Origin: Phycisphaerales bacterium
Lineage (GTDB): Bacteria > Planctomycetota > Phycisphaerae > Phycisphaerales > SM1A02
Direction of reading: 5' to 3'
Assembly: GCA_029260575.1 (NCBI GenBank)
Contig: JAJDDB010000004.1
Coordinates: forward strand, 186,001-250,000
Length of the DNA: 64,000 bases
Shown: positions 8,833-17,304 of the stretch, one piece after another
Position numbering within the stretch: the stretch's first letter is position 1
Layout: the number at the start of each line of letters is the position of its first letter
Position numbers and translations under genes: made by a program
Notes under the pieces: generated by a model
Seen by the model: the letters and a program-made list of their open reading frames with translations, nothing else
What the model was told of the DNA's origin: nothing
Database searches by the model: none

Positions 8833-9264
8833 GTGGCCATCAAGCTCGGCATGGAAGCTACGCTCAACTACAAGGTCGGCGGCCAGGACGGCGCCGGCTC
8901 ATGGCTTGAGCTCACCAACACGAAGGACGTCACGCTCTCGCTCGAAGCGGGCGAGGCGGACGTCACCACGCGCGGCAACGACGGCTGGCGTGCGATCGTC
9001 GCCACGCTCAAGGAGGCGAGTGTCGAGTTCGAGATGGTCTGGGACACCGGCGACGCCGGGTTCGACGCCATCAAGGACGCCTACCTCGGCAACGGCATCA
9101 TCGGTCTCCAGATCCTCGACGGCGACAGCGGCGAGGGCCTTCAGGCGGACTTCATGATCACGTCGTTCTCACGCTCCGAAGCGCTCGAAGAGGCGATCAT
9201 GGTCTCCGTCACCGCCAAGGTGACGTACTCGACGACGCCCCCGAGCTGGATCGGAGGCAGTTGA
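8833..9264 (+). CDS. major tail tube protein (TP901-1 type)
   Basis: A 143-aa protein with a GTG start and a GGAGG site at 8821-8825. The segment LTNTKDVTLSLEAGEADVTT and the following RGNDGWRAIVATLK are typical of TP901-1-like major tail subunits, which polymerise into the tail tube. Length is normal for the family. It precedes the assembly chaperone genes, the standard order in long-tailed phages. Confidence 0.85.
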   Translation: MAIKLGMEATLNYKVGGQDGAGSWLELTNTKDVTLSLEAGEADVTTRGNDGWRAIVATLKEASVEFEMVWDTGDAGFDAIKDAYLGNGIIGLQILDGDSGEGLQADFMITSFSRSEALEEAIMVSVTAKVTYSTTPPSWIGGS

Positions 9265-9267
9265 TCC

Positions 9268-9759
9268 ATGAAGACCTTCACGGACAACGCCGAGCGATCC
9301 TGGAACGTGTCGATCAACGTCGCCGCCGTCAAGCGGGTGCGCGACCTGGTCGGCGTCGATCTTCTGGAGATCGTGGAAGGCACGCTCATCGAGAAGCTGA
9401 TCCGCGACCCGATCCTGCTCTGCGACATCATCTACGCCGTCTGCAAGCCGCAGGCGGAAGAGCGCGAGCCTCCCGTCACCGACGAGGAGTTCGGCCGCGC
9501 CATGGCAGGCGATGCCATCGAGCACGCGACGACCGCGCTCCTGGAGGACCTCGTGTCTTTCTGCCCGAGCCCGAGGGACCGCGCGAACCTCGGGCGGGTG
9601 CTGGAAGCGACGACTCGAGTGATGGACAGGGCGCGCGATCTGATCGAGGAGAAGCTCGACAGCGGCGAGCTGGACCGGATGGCCGAGCTGGCACTCGCGA
9701 ATGCTGGCGACTCATCTGGCAGTGCGCCGGAATCGTCGGGATCGATCCGGGCCCCTTGA
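9268..9759 (+). CDS. tail assembly chaperone (upstream frame)
   Basis: A 163-aa acidic helical protein placed between the tail tube and tape measure genes, where lambda G and equivalent chaperones lie. The start reads MKTFTDNAERSWNVSINVAA with a central DLVGVDLLEIVEGTL. The ORF runs out in a low-complexity Ser/Ala/Pro tail (about residues 142-163), while the -1 frame opens into a conserved domain from about 9702. This suggests that the tail of this ORF is read only when no frameshift occurs. Confidence 0.72.
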   Translation: MKTFTDNAERSWNVSINVAAVKRVRDLVGVDLLEIVEGTLIEKLIRDPILLCDIIYAVCKPQAEEREPPVTDEEFGRAMAGDAIEHATTALLEDLVSFCPSPRDRANLGRVLEATTRVMDRARDLIEEKLDSGELDRMAELALANAGDSSGSAPESSGSIRAP

Positions 9760-9995
9760 CCCTTCGTGAACTGCTCGCGATGGCCGACGGGCGTCAGCGA
9801 TCGGAGTGGGCACGCAACTCGGCCCTCATGGCGCTGATCGCGAACACGCAGCGTGATCCCAAGAAGACTCGCGCGTTGCGGCCCAGCGACTTCGATCCGT
9901 TTGCACGCACGGCGTCGGCGACCCGGGTTGGCGTTGGCGTGCTGAAGACCGTGTTCATCGACAAGACGCTTCCGAAGGAGGCGCTCGCCAAATGA
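9696..9995 (+). CDS. tail assembly chaperone, -1 frame extension (candidate frameshift product)
   Basis: The frame one base behind the chaperone gene carries a conserved-looking domain beginning CWRLIWQCAGIVGIDPGPLT and continuing through LRELLAMADGRQRSEW and DPKKTRALRPSDFDPF. I know the W...G.....LTLREL.AM..GR pattern from tail proteins of related prophages. No ATG, GTG or TTG is available in this frame just upstream of the conserved start, so a -1 ribosomal shift out of the 9268 gene is the likely source. An internal ATG at 9780 would lose the conserved N-terminus. The left boundary given is approximate. Confidence 0.6.
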   Translation, partial: RECWRLIWQCAGIVGIDPGPLTLRELLAMADGRQRSEWARNSALMALIANTQRDPKKTRALRPSDFDPFARTASATRVGVGVLKTVFIDKTLPKEALAK

Positions 9996-9999
9996 CGCA

Positions 10000-10473
10000 A
10001 TGGGTGACCGGCTGATGATCGACATGCATATCCAGAGCCTGTTCTTCGATCGGCCGAAGGTGCGCCGGGCTGTGGATCACGCCAAGCGTCGGTCGCTGTC
10101 GAAAGCCGGCGCGTTCATTCGCCAGCGGGCTCGCACGTCAATCCGGAAACGGAAGCGATCCAGCCGACCAGGGGAGCCGCCTTCGAGTCACACCGGTCTC
10201 CTGCGGCGGTTCATCTTCTTTGGATACGACCGGCGCAGCGAGTCCGTCGTGGTTGGTCCGGTCGGCTTCAGGCGGTCGCGGGCGCCCAACGTACTCGAGT
10301 TCGGTGGGCGAACGACGGTCGTGACCCGCGGGCGACGCGGGTCTGGTCGCCGCAAGCAGAGCCGGACCGTCCGGATGGCGGCCCGACCGTACATGCGGCC
10401 GGCACTCGAGAAGGAACGCTCCAACCTGCCCGCTGTTTGGCGGAACAGCGTCCGCTCATCGAACGGAGGATGA
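10000..10473 (+). CDS. minor tail / virion morphogenesis protein
   Basis: A 157-aa very basic protein with three possible starts in frame (10000, 10015 and 10024). It contains SKAGAFIRQRARTSIR and SSHTGLLRRFIFFGYD, then a C-terminal RPYMRPALEKE. The pattern of basic helix, SxP/TGxLxxxI and a final RPYMRPAL is that of HK97 gp10-like or Mu virion morphogenesis proteins, which act at the head-tail joint. It sits unusually after the chaperones and right before the tape measure gene. Confidence 0.68.
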   Translation: MGDRLMIDMHIQSLFFDRPKVRRAVDHAKRRSLSKAGAFIRQRARTSIRKRKRSSRPGEPPSSHTGLLRRFIFFGYDRRSESVVVGPVGFRRSRAPNVLEFGGRTTVVTRGRRGSGRRKQSRTVRMAARPYMRPALEKERSNLPAVWRNSVRSSNGG

Positions 10474-10476
10474 CCC

Positions 10477-12819
10477 TTGGCCAACACCAGCGGCATCCGC
10501 GCCGGCCGCGCGTTCGTAGAACTTGGCGTCAGCGACAAGCTGACGGCCGGGCTCAGGCGCGCGCAGCGTCGCCTCCAGACATTCGGCAACAGTGTCCGCG
10601 CAATTGGCACGCGGTTGACCGCCATCAGTGCCGGCATTGGTGCTGGCTTCGCAATCTCCACGCGTGTGTTCGCTGGCTTCGACGATCGCATGCGCGTCGT
10701 CCGCGCCGTGACGGGCGCGACCGAGCAGCAGTTTGAGTCGCTGCGGGAAGAGGCGAAGCGCCTCGGCCGCACGACGTCGTTTACCGCTGGCCAGGTCGCC
10801 GAGGCCATGACCGAACTTGGCCGCGCCGGCTTTGATCCGCAGGCGATCCTCGACAGCACCGAAGCGGTGCTCGCGCTGTCCCGTGCGACGAGCACCGAGT
10901 TGCCGCGTGCGACCGAGATCGCAGGCGCGGCGCTTCGCGGTTTCAACCTGCCCGCCACCGAGATGGGCCGCATCTCTGACGTGCTCACCGCCACCGCGAA
11001 CAAGAGCGCCCAGACGCTTGAGGAACTGTTCGAGGCCTTCAAGCCGGTCGCGCCGCTCGCGGTCGAGGCCGGCGAGAGCATTGAGGACGTGGCTGCCGCG
11101 ATCGGCATCCTCGCCAACAACGGCATCAAGGGGAGCCTCGCCGGCAATGCACTGGCCCGGGCGTACAAGAACCTCGCCAACGAGTCACGGCAGGCCGAGC
11201 TTCGCCGGATCGGCGTAGAGGCCGTGGACGCTGCGGGCAACCTCCGGCCATTGGCCGACATCATCAACGATCTGGCCAAGGCCACACAGGGACTCGGCTC
11301 GGCAGAGCGCCTGGCCATCTTCGAGTCATTGTTCGGGCGCGGCCAGGCGGCAGCGCTCAAGCTGGCTTCGTCAGGCCAGGCCTTCGACACGCTTCGGAAT
11401 GAGATCCAGCGTTCCGCAGGGATCGCGGTGCAGACCGCCGACCAGATGGATGCCGGGATCGGCGGTGCGTTCCGACGGCTGCTCTCTGCCGCCGAGGGAA
11501 TCGCCATTGCCATCGGGGAAGCGATCGAGCAGCCCGTGCGCCGGGCGGCCGATGCCTTGGCCAAGATCGCGGGATGGATCACCAAGGTCGTCAATCGCAA
11601 CCGCGAGCTCATCGCGACGATCGCCAAGGTCACCGCGATCATGCTGGGCGTGGGGATCGCGCTCGTCGTCGCCGGGGCTGCGATCGTCGGGCTCGGTGCT
11701 GTCTTCGGGTCGCTGGCCACGGTCATCGCGGGCGTGGGCACAGCCCTCGGCGTCATCGCCTCTGTCCTTGGCGCCCTGCTGTCTCCCATCGGGCTGATCG
11801 TGGCCGCCGTGGTCGGCCTCGGCGCGGCACTGATCATCTCGACTGGCGTGGCCGGCGACGCGCTCGAATGGCTCGGCGATCAGTTCGGCAAGCTCCGCGA
11901 GCGAGCCACGAAGGTCGTTCAGGGGATCACGGACGCCCTGGCCGCCGGTGACGTGGCACTCGCCGCCGAGATCCTCTGGCTCTCGCTCAAGCTGATCTGG
12001 CAGAAGGGCGTGGCGGCGCTCAACTCGGTCTGGCTTTCCGCCCGGAACTTCTTCATCACGACCGCGCAGAAGATGTGGTTCGGCGCCCTCGCAGCGGCGC
12101 AGATCGTCTGGCACGCGCTGGAGGTCGCGTGGATCGAGACCACCGCGTTCCTCTCGAAGACATGGACACGTTTCGCCACCGGCTTCAAGAAGATCTGGGA
12201 GAGCGCGACGTCGTTCGTTGCCAAGCGAATGTTGGAGATCCAGGGCCTCTTCGACTCGTCGCTGGATGTGGATGCGGCGAAGCAGGCGGTTGATGACCAG
12301 CTCGACTCGCGTCTGGCGGAACTCGATTCGGAGGGACAACGAGCGCTCGACGAACGTGAACGTCGGCGGCAGCGTCAGCGTGACCAGTCGGCCGACCTGA
12401 ACGAGGGCACACTCGCCGAGATCGGCCGCCAGTTCGAGGAGGCGCAGGAGAAGCTGCGCCAGGCCACCGACGACAAGATCGAGGAGACCCAACGCGAACT
12501 CGATGCCGCCCGAGCGAAGCTGGACGAAGCGATCGAACGCGCCCGCCGTCAACGCGAGGAGGGCGACGAGGATGCCGGTCCGGCGGCGCGAGGCACACCG
12601 CAAGACCTGCTCGATGAACTCCAGGAGCGCATCGCTGGCCTCGGTCAGACGATCGCTCGTGGTGTGACCGTGCGAGGCACGTTCAACGCGGCCGCCGCCC
12701 AAGGGCTCCTCGGCGGAGCGGACGCACAGGAGCGGACCGCGACCGCCACCGAACAGACCGCACGCAACACGAAACGGCTCGTCGATGCCGCGAGGAACGG
12801 AGGTCTGGCGTTCACGTAG
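10477..12819 (+). CDS. phage tail tape measure protein
   Basis: A 780-aa protein that sets tail length. The start is TTG at 10477 with GGAGGA 6 nt upstream. Residues about 65-330 form the TP901-type core (DDRMRVVRAVTGATEQQF, LGRTTSFTAGQVAEAMTELG, ANNGIKGSLAGNALARAYKN). A strongly hydrophobic, Gly/Ala/Val-rich region at about 380-455 gives several membrane-like segments, and the last 200 residues are a charged coiled coil rich in Glu, Arg and Gln. At about 780 residues and roughly 1.5 Angstrom per residue, a tail of around 120 nm is a rough expectation. Confidence 0.88.
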   Translation: MANTSGIRAGRAFVELGVSDKLTAGLRRAQRRLQTFGNSVRAIGTRLTAISAGIGAGFAISTRVFAGFDDRMRVVRAVTGATEQQFESLREEAKRLGRTTSFTAGQVAEAMTELGRAGFDPQAILDSTEAVLALSRATSTELPRATEIAGAALRGFNLPATEMGRISDVLTATANKSAQTLEELFEAFKPVAPLAVEAGESIEDVAAAIGILANNGIKGSLAGNALARAYKNLANESRQAELRRIGVEAVDAAGNLRPLADIINDLAKATQGLGSAERLAIFESLFGRGQAAALKLASSGQAFDTLRNEIQRSAGIAVQTADQMDAGIGGAFRRLLSAAEGIAIAIGEAIEQPVRRAADALAKIAGWITKVVNRNRELIATIAKVTAIMLGVGIALVVAGAAIVGLGAVFGSLATVIAGVGTALGVIASVLGALLSPIGLIVAAVVGLGAALIISTGVAGDALEWLGDQFGKLRERATKVVQGITDALAAGDVALAAEILWLSLKLIWQKGVAALNSVWLSARNFFITTAQKMWFGALAAAQIVWHALEVAWIETTAFLSKTWTRFATGFKKIWESATSFVAKRMLEIQGLFDSSLDVDAAKQAVDDQLDSRLAELDSEGQRALDERERRRQRQRDQSADLNEGTLAEIGRQFEEAQEKLRQATDDKIEETQRELDAARAKLDEAIERARRQREEGDEDAGPAARGTPQDLLDELQERIAGLGQTIARGVTVRGTFNAAAAQGLLGGADAQERTATATEQTARNTKRLVDAARNGGLAFT

Positions 12820-12831
12820 CGCCCAACTGCC

Positions 12832-13638
12832 ATGCCCGTCGTCGTTGAAGAGAAGTTCGACAGCCGCCTCTCGGTCGCCGGTGACAACCCGAGCGTCGAG
12901 CTGCGGTACGTCGTCTTCGGGACGAGCGATGACCTCGAAGCCAAGAGCGAACTGGCCACGGCCTCGCCCACGACCTACGACGACCTCCCGCGCCAGTCGA
13001 TCCAGATCGAGCCGTTGGCCAACGACATCTGGGACGGGTCCGTCCGCTACGGCATCACGGAAGGCAACGACCCGCCGCAAACCGGTGAGTCCTCGTTCGC
13101 CTTCGACACAGGCGGCGGCACTCAGCACATCACGCAGAGCCGCGCGACGATCAACTCGTACGCGCCGTCCGGCGAGACGGCGCCGGACTTCCAGGGCGCG
13201 ATCGGTGTCACGGACAACGGCGTCGAAGGCGTGGACGTCACCGTGCCCGTCTACCAGTTCTCGGAGACGCACTATCTCGATGACGCCGTCGTGACGCCCG
13301 CCTACAAGGGCACGCTGTTCGGCCTCACCGGCACCGTCAACAGCGGCTCGTTCAAGGGCCTGGCCGAAGGCGAGTGTCTGTTCCTCGGTGCGTCCGGTTC
13401 GAAGCGTGGCATCGGCGACTGGGAGATCACCTTCCGCTTCGCGGGCAGCCCCAACGTGACCGGTCTGTCGGTCGGACCGATCACCGGGATCAGCAAGAAG
13501 GGCTGGGAGTACCTCTGGGTTCGGTACGCAGAGGTCGAGGATGAGGGCGCCCAGGTCCTGGTCAAGCGCCCCGTCGCCGCTTACGTCGAGCGAGCGTACG
13601 ACTCCGGCAACTTCGCCGCACTGGGGATCGGAACATGA
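12832..13638 (+). CDS. tail-tip or distal tail protein
   Basis: A 268-aa beta-rich protein directly after the tape measure gene, where distal tail or baseplate hub genes lie. It opens with MPVVVEEKFDSRLSVAG and has QSRATINSYAPSGETAPDF and a C-terminal GWEYLWVRY segment. The start ATG lies 12 nt after the tape measure stop. No enzymatic motif is visible. The role is inferred from position and composition. Confidence 0.6.
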   Translation: MPVVVEEKFDSRLSVAGDNPSVELRYVVFGTSDDLEAKSELATASPTTYDDLPRQSIQIEPLANDIWDGSVRYGITEGNDPPQTGESSFAFDTGGGTQHITQSRATINSYAPSGETAPDFQGAIGVTDNGVEGVDVTVPVYQFSETHYLDDAVVTPAYKGTLFGLTGTVNSGSFKGLAEGECLFLGASGSKRGIGDWEITFRFAGSPNVTGLSVGPITGISKKGWEYLWVRYAEVEDEGAQVLVKRPVAAYVERAYDSGNFAALGIGT

Positions 13639-14642
13639 CCGGCGATCTGCGCAAAGTACGGACGGGCGACCCGCTCCGCATCCCGGCGCCGACGTACAAC
13701 GCGTTCGTGGACGCGGCACATCTGGCACGCCGCATCGACTCCGATACCGGTGCCGGCCCGGCGCTGCGTGGGCCGAATGAGCACCTGATCCTGGTGCGCA
13801 ACGAGTCCGGCACCGACCTCCCGCGGTTCGGCATTCTCGGCATCGATCGCCCGATCATCGAGCCGGGGCCGGAAGGCAACACCGACGAGTTCAAGCGACG
13901 CGCGGCGCTGATCGGCGCGGCGATCACGCCAACCGACGAGTACGTCGGCCGTTTCGTCGTGGCGCGCGAACCGATCGCGGCTGGCAAGATCGGCTGGTCG
14001 GTGATCCGGGGCGTCACGCCCGCGATGGTCAACGTCATCGACGACGAGCACTCGCACGCTGACACGTACCCGGACGAGCAGGCACTTCGAAGCGGCTTCA
14101 CCGGCGCGGCTCGCATCCTCTGGAAGGAGCCGGGCTCAGGGGAACTGCTCGCGCTGATCGAGATGGGGCCGGCGGATCGGGATCGGATCGGCGCCCGGCT
14201 TGGATCGGCGACGCTGATCGAAGGCCGGACCTTCGGCTGGCTCTACGAGTGGGAAGAGGTCCGCCTGGACGGCGACTCATTCAGTTCGACGTTCGGGCAG
14301 TACATCCGGCCCGGCGGCTCGGCTGCCGAAGGTTGGCTGGCATCCAACGGCGACCCGACGAAGCTCGCGTTCAACCGCTACGAGGCGCACCTCTCGGTGA
14401 TCCACTCGCAAGGCGGTGGGACCGAAGGATTCGCCAATGGCGCCGCTTGCCTGATCCCCGGCGCGCTGGAGAACTGCCCGCCACGGCGGGCGGCCGTGCC
14501 CATGCTCCATCCGATTCCTGAGGACGTTGTGGTCGAGCTGCGGGCCGAGCGCACGTTTCAGGCAGAGACGCGGTTCGTGTTCGAGGCGCTGAATCCGATC
14601 GTGCTCTGCGACATGGACGTCCCGGAGTCGTGGTATGGCTGA
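13635..14642 (+). CDS. tail or baseplate protein of unknown fold
   Basis: A 335-aa protein with an ATGA overlap with the previous tail gene. It reads MTGDLRKVRTGDPLRIPAPT at the start, contains LGIDRPIIEPGPEGN and a C-terminal half rich in Gly, Trp and aromatic residues. I associate the opening with structural proteins next to tail tips in planctomycete phages, but no family is certain. It overlaps the methyltransferase gene downstream by 8 nt, so it is part of the same translational unit. Confidence 0.55.
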   Translation: MTGDLRKVRTGDPLRIPAPTYNAFVDAAHLARRIDSDTGAGPALRGPNEHLILVRNESGTDLPRFGILGIDRPIIEPGPEGNTDEFKRRAALIGAAITPTDEYVGRFVVAREPIAAGKIGWSVIRGVTPAMVNVIDDEHSHADTYPDEQALRSGFTGAARILWKEPGSGELLALIEMGPADRDRIGARLGSATLIEGRTFGWLYEWEEVRLDGDSFSSTFGQYIRPGGSAAEGWLASNGDPTKLAFNRYEAHLSVIHSQGGGTEGFANGAACLIPGALENCPPRRAAVPMLHPIPEDVVVELRAERTFQAETRFVFEALNPIVLCDMDVPESWYG

Positions 14643-15201
14643 TCCGCGGACACAGTCAAACACAATCGTGCGCCGGCGCGAGGCTGAGCGCGCCAAGTAC
14701 GTGAGGCTCGCCGCCGAGCGTCAGGGGTACGGCGCGACCAACCACGGCCGCCACGCCTACGCGACGGTGATCGAGTGGCAACCGAGGTTCGTCGTGGACT
14801 TCGGTTGCGGCGACAACGCGTTCATGCGCGAGCTGCGCCGGCGCCACATCGACGGGCTGGGCATCGACTTCGTCAACGAGCAGGCAGACATCGTCGCGGC
14901 GATGCACTGCGTTCCGCTCGCCAATGGCATTGCGGATGTCGTGACGTCGTTCGACGCGCTCGAACATCTGCTACCGGAGGACGTCGATCCGGTGCTCGCG
15001 GAGATGCGCCGACTCGGGCGCTCGGGTGGCTACTTCATCTTCTCGATCTCCACCCGGCCGAGTCGGATCACGGTCGATGGTGCGAATCTGCATCCGACTG
15101 TTCGGACGCAGGACTGGTGGGTCGATCGGATCTCTCGCGTGGGCCGAGTCGAGTCGGCTGGCTTGCGCGGACGCTACATCACAGGGACGTGGCATGCGTG
15201 A
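14635..15201 (+). CDS. class I SAM-dependent methyltransferase
   Basis: A 188-aa protein with the SAM-binding motif VVDFGCGDNAF near residues 52-62 followed by GLGIDFV and a VVTSFDALEHL motif typical of small-molecule or protein methyltransferases of the Methyltransf_11 kind. There is no DPPY or NPPF motif, so DNA methylation is unlikely. It overlaps the previous tail gene by 8 nt and the next gene by 8 nt. It is a phage-borne enzyme embedded in the tail operon; the substrate is unknown, and a tail or cell-surface component is a reasonable guess. Confidence 0.75.
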   Translation: MADPRTQSNTIVRRREAERAKYVRLAAERQGYGATNHGRHAYATVIEWQPRFVVDFGCGDNAFMRELRRRHIDGLGIDFVNEQADIVAAMHCVPLANGIADVVTSFDALEHLLPEDVDPVLAEMRRLGRSGGYFIFSISTRPSRITVDGANLHPTVRTQDWWVDRISRVGRVESAGLRGRYITGTWHA

Positions 15202-16060
15202 TCATGACGGAGACATCGCGGCGTTGCAGGCGGGCCTGCACCTCAAACGACCGGCCAAGAGCGGCGTACGCCTCTACACCACGGACTTCGACAGCATCTC
15301 GCTGGCCGACTTCTACCGTGGGCGACAGGCGTTCCTCGTCCTGTCGGGGCCGTCGCTCGCGGAGCACGATCTGTCCCAGCTCAACACACGCGGCATCGTG
15401 ACGATGGGCGTGAACAACTCGTGGTCGGTGCACCGTCCAACGCTCTGGACTTGCGTCGATTCGCCGGGGCGGTTCATCGACACAGGCTGGAAGGATCCGG
15501 GCATCCTGAAGTTCGTGCCGATGTCGGCCTGGAACGGCCGGCTCCGGATTCAAAAGCCGAACGGCACCATGAAGCCGAGCGCCTTCCGCGTGAAGCAGAT
15601 GCCTTCCGTCCTGCTCTACCGGCGCGGCGAGCACTTCGACCACAGGCGCTTCCTGGACGAGGACACGGTCTGCTGGGGCAACAACGGTGCGAAGAAGGAC
15701 TCGCTTGGCATCAAGGGCAAGCGGTCCGTGATGCTCGTGGCGCTGCGGCTCCTGCACTACCTCGGGTTCCGCACGGTGTATCTGGTCGGCGCGGACTTCA
15801 AGATGGCCGACGACCAGAAGTACGCGTTCGACGAGTCGCGAACCAACGCCGCCATCCGCCACAACAACGTCCTCTACGACGCGCTCAACCAGCGCTTCGC
15901 CGCGATGCGAGACTACTTCAGGCAGTCGAAGTTCACCGTCCTGAACTGCACGCCGGACAGCGGGCTGACCGCGTTCAACCATCTCCCGTTCGACGAGGCG
16001 ATCCGGAAGGCCTCGGCCGAGTGCGGCAAGCCGGTGAACACGAAGGGCTGGTACTCATGA
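15194..16060 (+). CDS. DUF115-like protein (putative glycosyl or pyrophosphokinase fold)
   Basis: A 288-aa protein starting at the ATG at 15194, which overlaps the methyltransferase by 8 nt. The motif FLVLSGPSLAEHD near residue 47 matches the GPSL signature of DUF115/MAF-like and some sialyltransferase-like enzymes, followed by GIVTMGVNNS. A later YLVGADFKMA has the form of a second conserved strand. The expected activity is transfer to a sugar or a related surface group. It ends in an ATGA overlap with the Hint-domain gene. Confidence 0.6.
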   Translation: MRDHDGDIAALQAGLHLKRPAKSGVRLYTTDFDSISLADFYRGRQAFLVLSGPSLAEHDLSQLNTRGIVTMGVNNSWSVHRPTLWTCVDSPGRFIDTGWKDPGILKFVPMSAWNGRLRIQKPNGTMKPSAFRVKQMPSVLLYRRGEHFDHRRFLDEDTVCWGNNGAKKDSLGIKGKRSVMLVALRLLHYLGFRTVYLVGADFKMADDQKYAFDESRTNAAIRHNNVLYDALNQRFAAMRDYFRQSKFTVLNCTPDSGLTAFNHLPFDEAIRKASAECGKPVNTKGWYS

Positions 16061-17304
16061 CCACCGAAGGACCGAAGTACTTCCTCTATATCCCCGTCTG
16101 GGCGACGACGCAGCAGCCACCGGGAAGTGGCACGTCCAGCCTGAGCAGTAGCGAGAGTCCCAGCTCGAGCGAGACGGACACGCCAGCGACACCGAGCTCG
16201 ACAGAAACGGCGTCGAGTTCGACGGAGAGCAGCACCGAGACGGCCACGCCATCAAGCAGCCCGTCGAACTCGTCAATGAGCACCGAGGGCACGGAGTCAT
16301 CGAGCGGTGGTGGCGGCACTTCGGGTGGTGGAACATCCGGTGGAGGCGGAACGTCAGGCGGCGGAGGCACCTCGGGTGGTGGCGGTACCTCTGGTGGTGG
16401 TTCATCTGGCAGCGGCGGCAGCTCGTCCGGGAGCAGTGCGAGCTCGACCGAGGGCAGCCCCTCTTCGTCGGGGAGCATGTCGTCCGGTAGCAGTTCATCG
16501 CAGAGCAGCAGCTCATCCGAATCAAGCAGCGCGTCCTCTGGGAGTGGCAGCGGCTCGTCGGGCAGCGGAAGCGGGTCCGGCAGTGGCAGTGGGAGCGGTT
16601 CCGGATCGAGCAACTGCCTGTTGTGTGGCACGCTTGTCACGATGGCGGACGGTCGGCGCGTGCCGATCGAGTCACTCAACCCGGGTGACATGCTGCGCTC
16701 GGTATCGCTGCCCGGACTCAAGACAGACGTTCCATTCCGCGCGCAGTACGAATGGCTCTCGACGTGGGGACTGGAGGGCGCGACCGTGCGCGACGGCCGC
16801 GTTGCCGAAGTGCGTCTCGGCGAACACGACGGCTTCTACCTCATCAACCGCCGTATCAAGGCGACGTTCGAGCACCCGTTCCTGGTGCGCCGTGACGAGG
16901 CATGGGGCTTCTGCTCGGCCGAGTTGCTCAAGGTGGGTGACTACCTGACGACGCTCGTGGACGGTCAGCTCGACGAGGAGCGCCTCGACGCAATCGAACG
17001 CATCGACGGCGCCGTGCGGACCGTGGCGATCCACATCCCAGGCACGAACACGTACTTGGCCGAAGGCGTGTGGACACACAACGACGCAAAGTCGTCGGAC
17101 CCAGCCGCGGGAGTATCCGCCCAATCGAGCGGGCCAGGCTTCTCCAACTCCGGGGGAAGCGGAACGGGCCCGAGCCTCTCTGTCTTGTCGAGCTCGTCGT
17201 CCAGCGAATCGAGCAGCGGCAGCAAGTCGAGCGGGTCAAGCTTCTCGTCGTCTGGCGAGAGTTCGGTCGTCATCAGCAATACGGGCGAGAGCACGGTGGA
17301 ATAG
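16057..17304 (+). CDS. Ser/Gly-rich tail-module protein with internal Hint (intein-like) domain
   Basis: A 415-aa protein (the in-frame opening further upstream belongs to the previous gene's shadow). Residues 1-25 are a short conserved head, 26-185 are low complexity (Ser/Thr/Glu, then GGGTSGGG repeats, then SGSGSG). A Hint domain spans residues 187-342: Cys187 starts CLLCGTLVTMADG, a block-B TFEHPF follows, and the domain ends with VWTHN (His341-Asn342). A second Ser-rich tail runs to the end. Asn342 is followed by Asp, not Cys/Ser/Thr, which fits a bacterial intein-like domain that cleaves rather than splices. It closes the phage tail operon. Confidence 0.85.
   Translation: MTTEGPKYFLYIPVWATTQQPPGSGTSSLSSSESPSSSETDTPATPSSTETASSSTESSTETATPSSSPSNSSMSTEGTESSSGGGGTSGGGTSGGGGTSGGGGTSGGGGTSGGGSSGSGGSSSGSSASSTEGSPSSSGSMSSGSSSSQSSSSSESSSASSGSGSGSSGSGSGSGSGSGSGSGSSNCLLCGTLVTMADGRRVPIESLNPGDMLRSVSLPGLKTDVPFRAQYEWLSTWGLEGATVRDGRVAEVRLGEHDGFYLINRRIKATFEHPFLVRRDEAWGFCSAELLKVGDYLTTLVDGQLDEERLDAIERIDGAVRTVAIHIPGTNTYLAEGVWTHNDAKSSDPAAGVSAQSSGPGFSNSGGSGTGPSLSVLSSSSSSESSSGSKSSGSSFSSSGESSVVISNTGESTVE
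16305..16610 (+). repeat. degenerate GGGTSGGG / SGSG coding repeats
   Basis: This stretch codes for about eight Gly-Gly-Gly-Thr-Ser-type units and then Ser-Gly dipeptides. Codons for the same residue differ between units (GGT, GGC, GGA; TCG, TCT, TCC), so the amino-acid pattern is kept while the DNA is not identical. This argues for selection on a flexible linker just before the Hint domain. Confidence 0.8.

Noticed and set aside
9261-9700. First part of the frame beginning MIHEDLHGQRR
   Set aside because: It overlaps the chaperone gene in another frame and is Arg-rich without any motif; only the part after about 9702 looks conserved.
10188-13728. Very long minus-strand open frames (10188-11837 and 11371-13728) opposite the tape measure gene
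   Set aside because: They mirror the third-codon-position GC bias of the + strand tape measure and tail genes, have no ribosome binding site and no protein-like motifs.
15421-16056. Long upstream extension of the Hint-protein frame
   Set aside because: It overlaps the DUF115-like gene out of frame and is Arg/Ala-rich; the ATG at 16057 overlaps the previous stop as ATGA and is the natural start.
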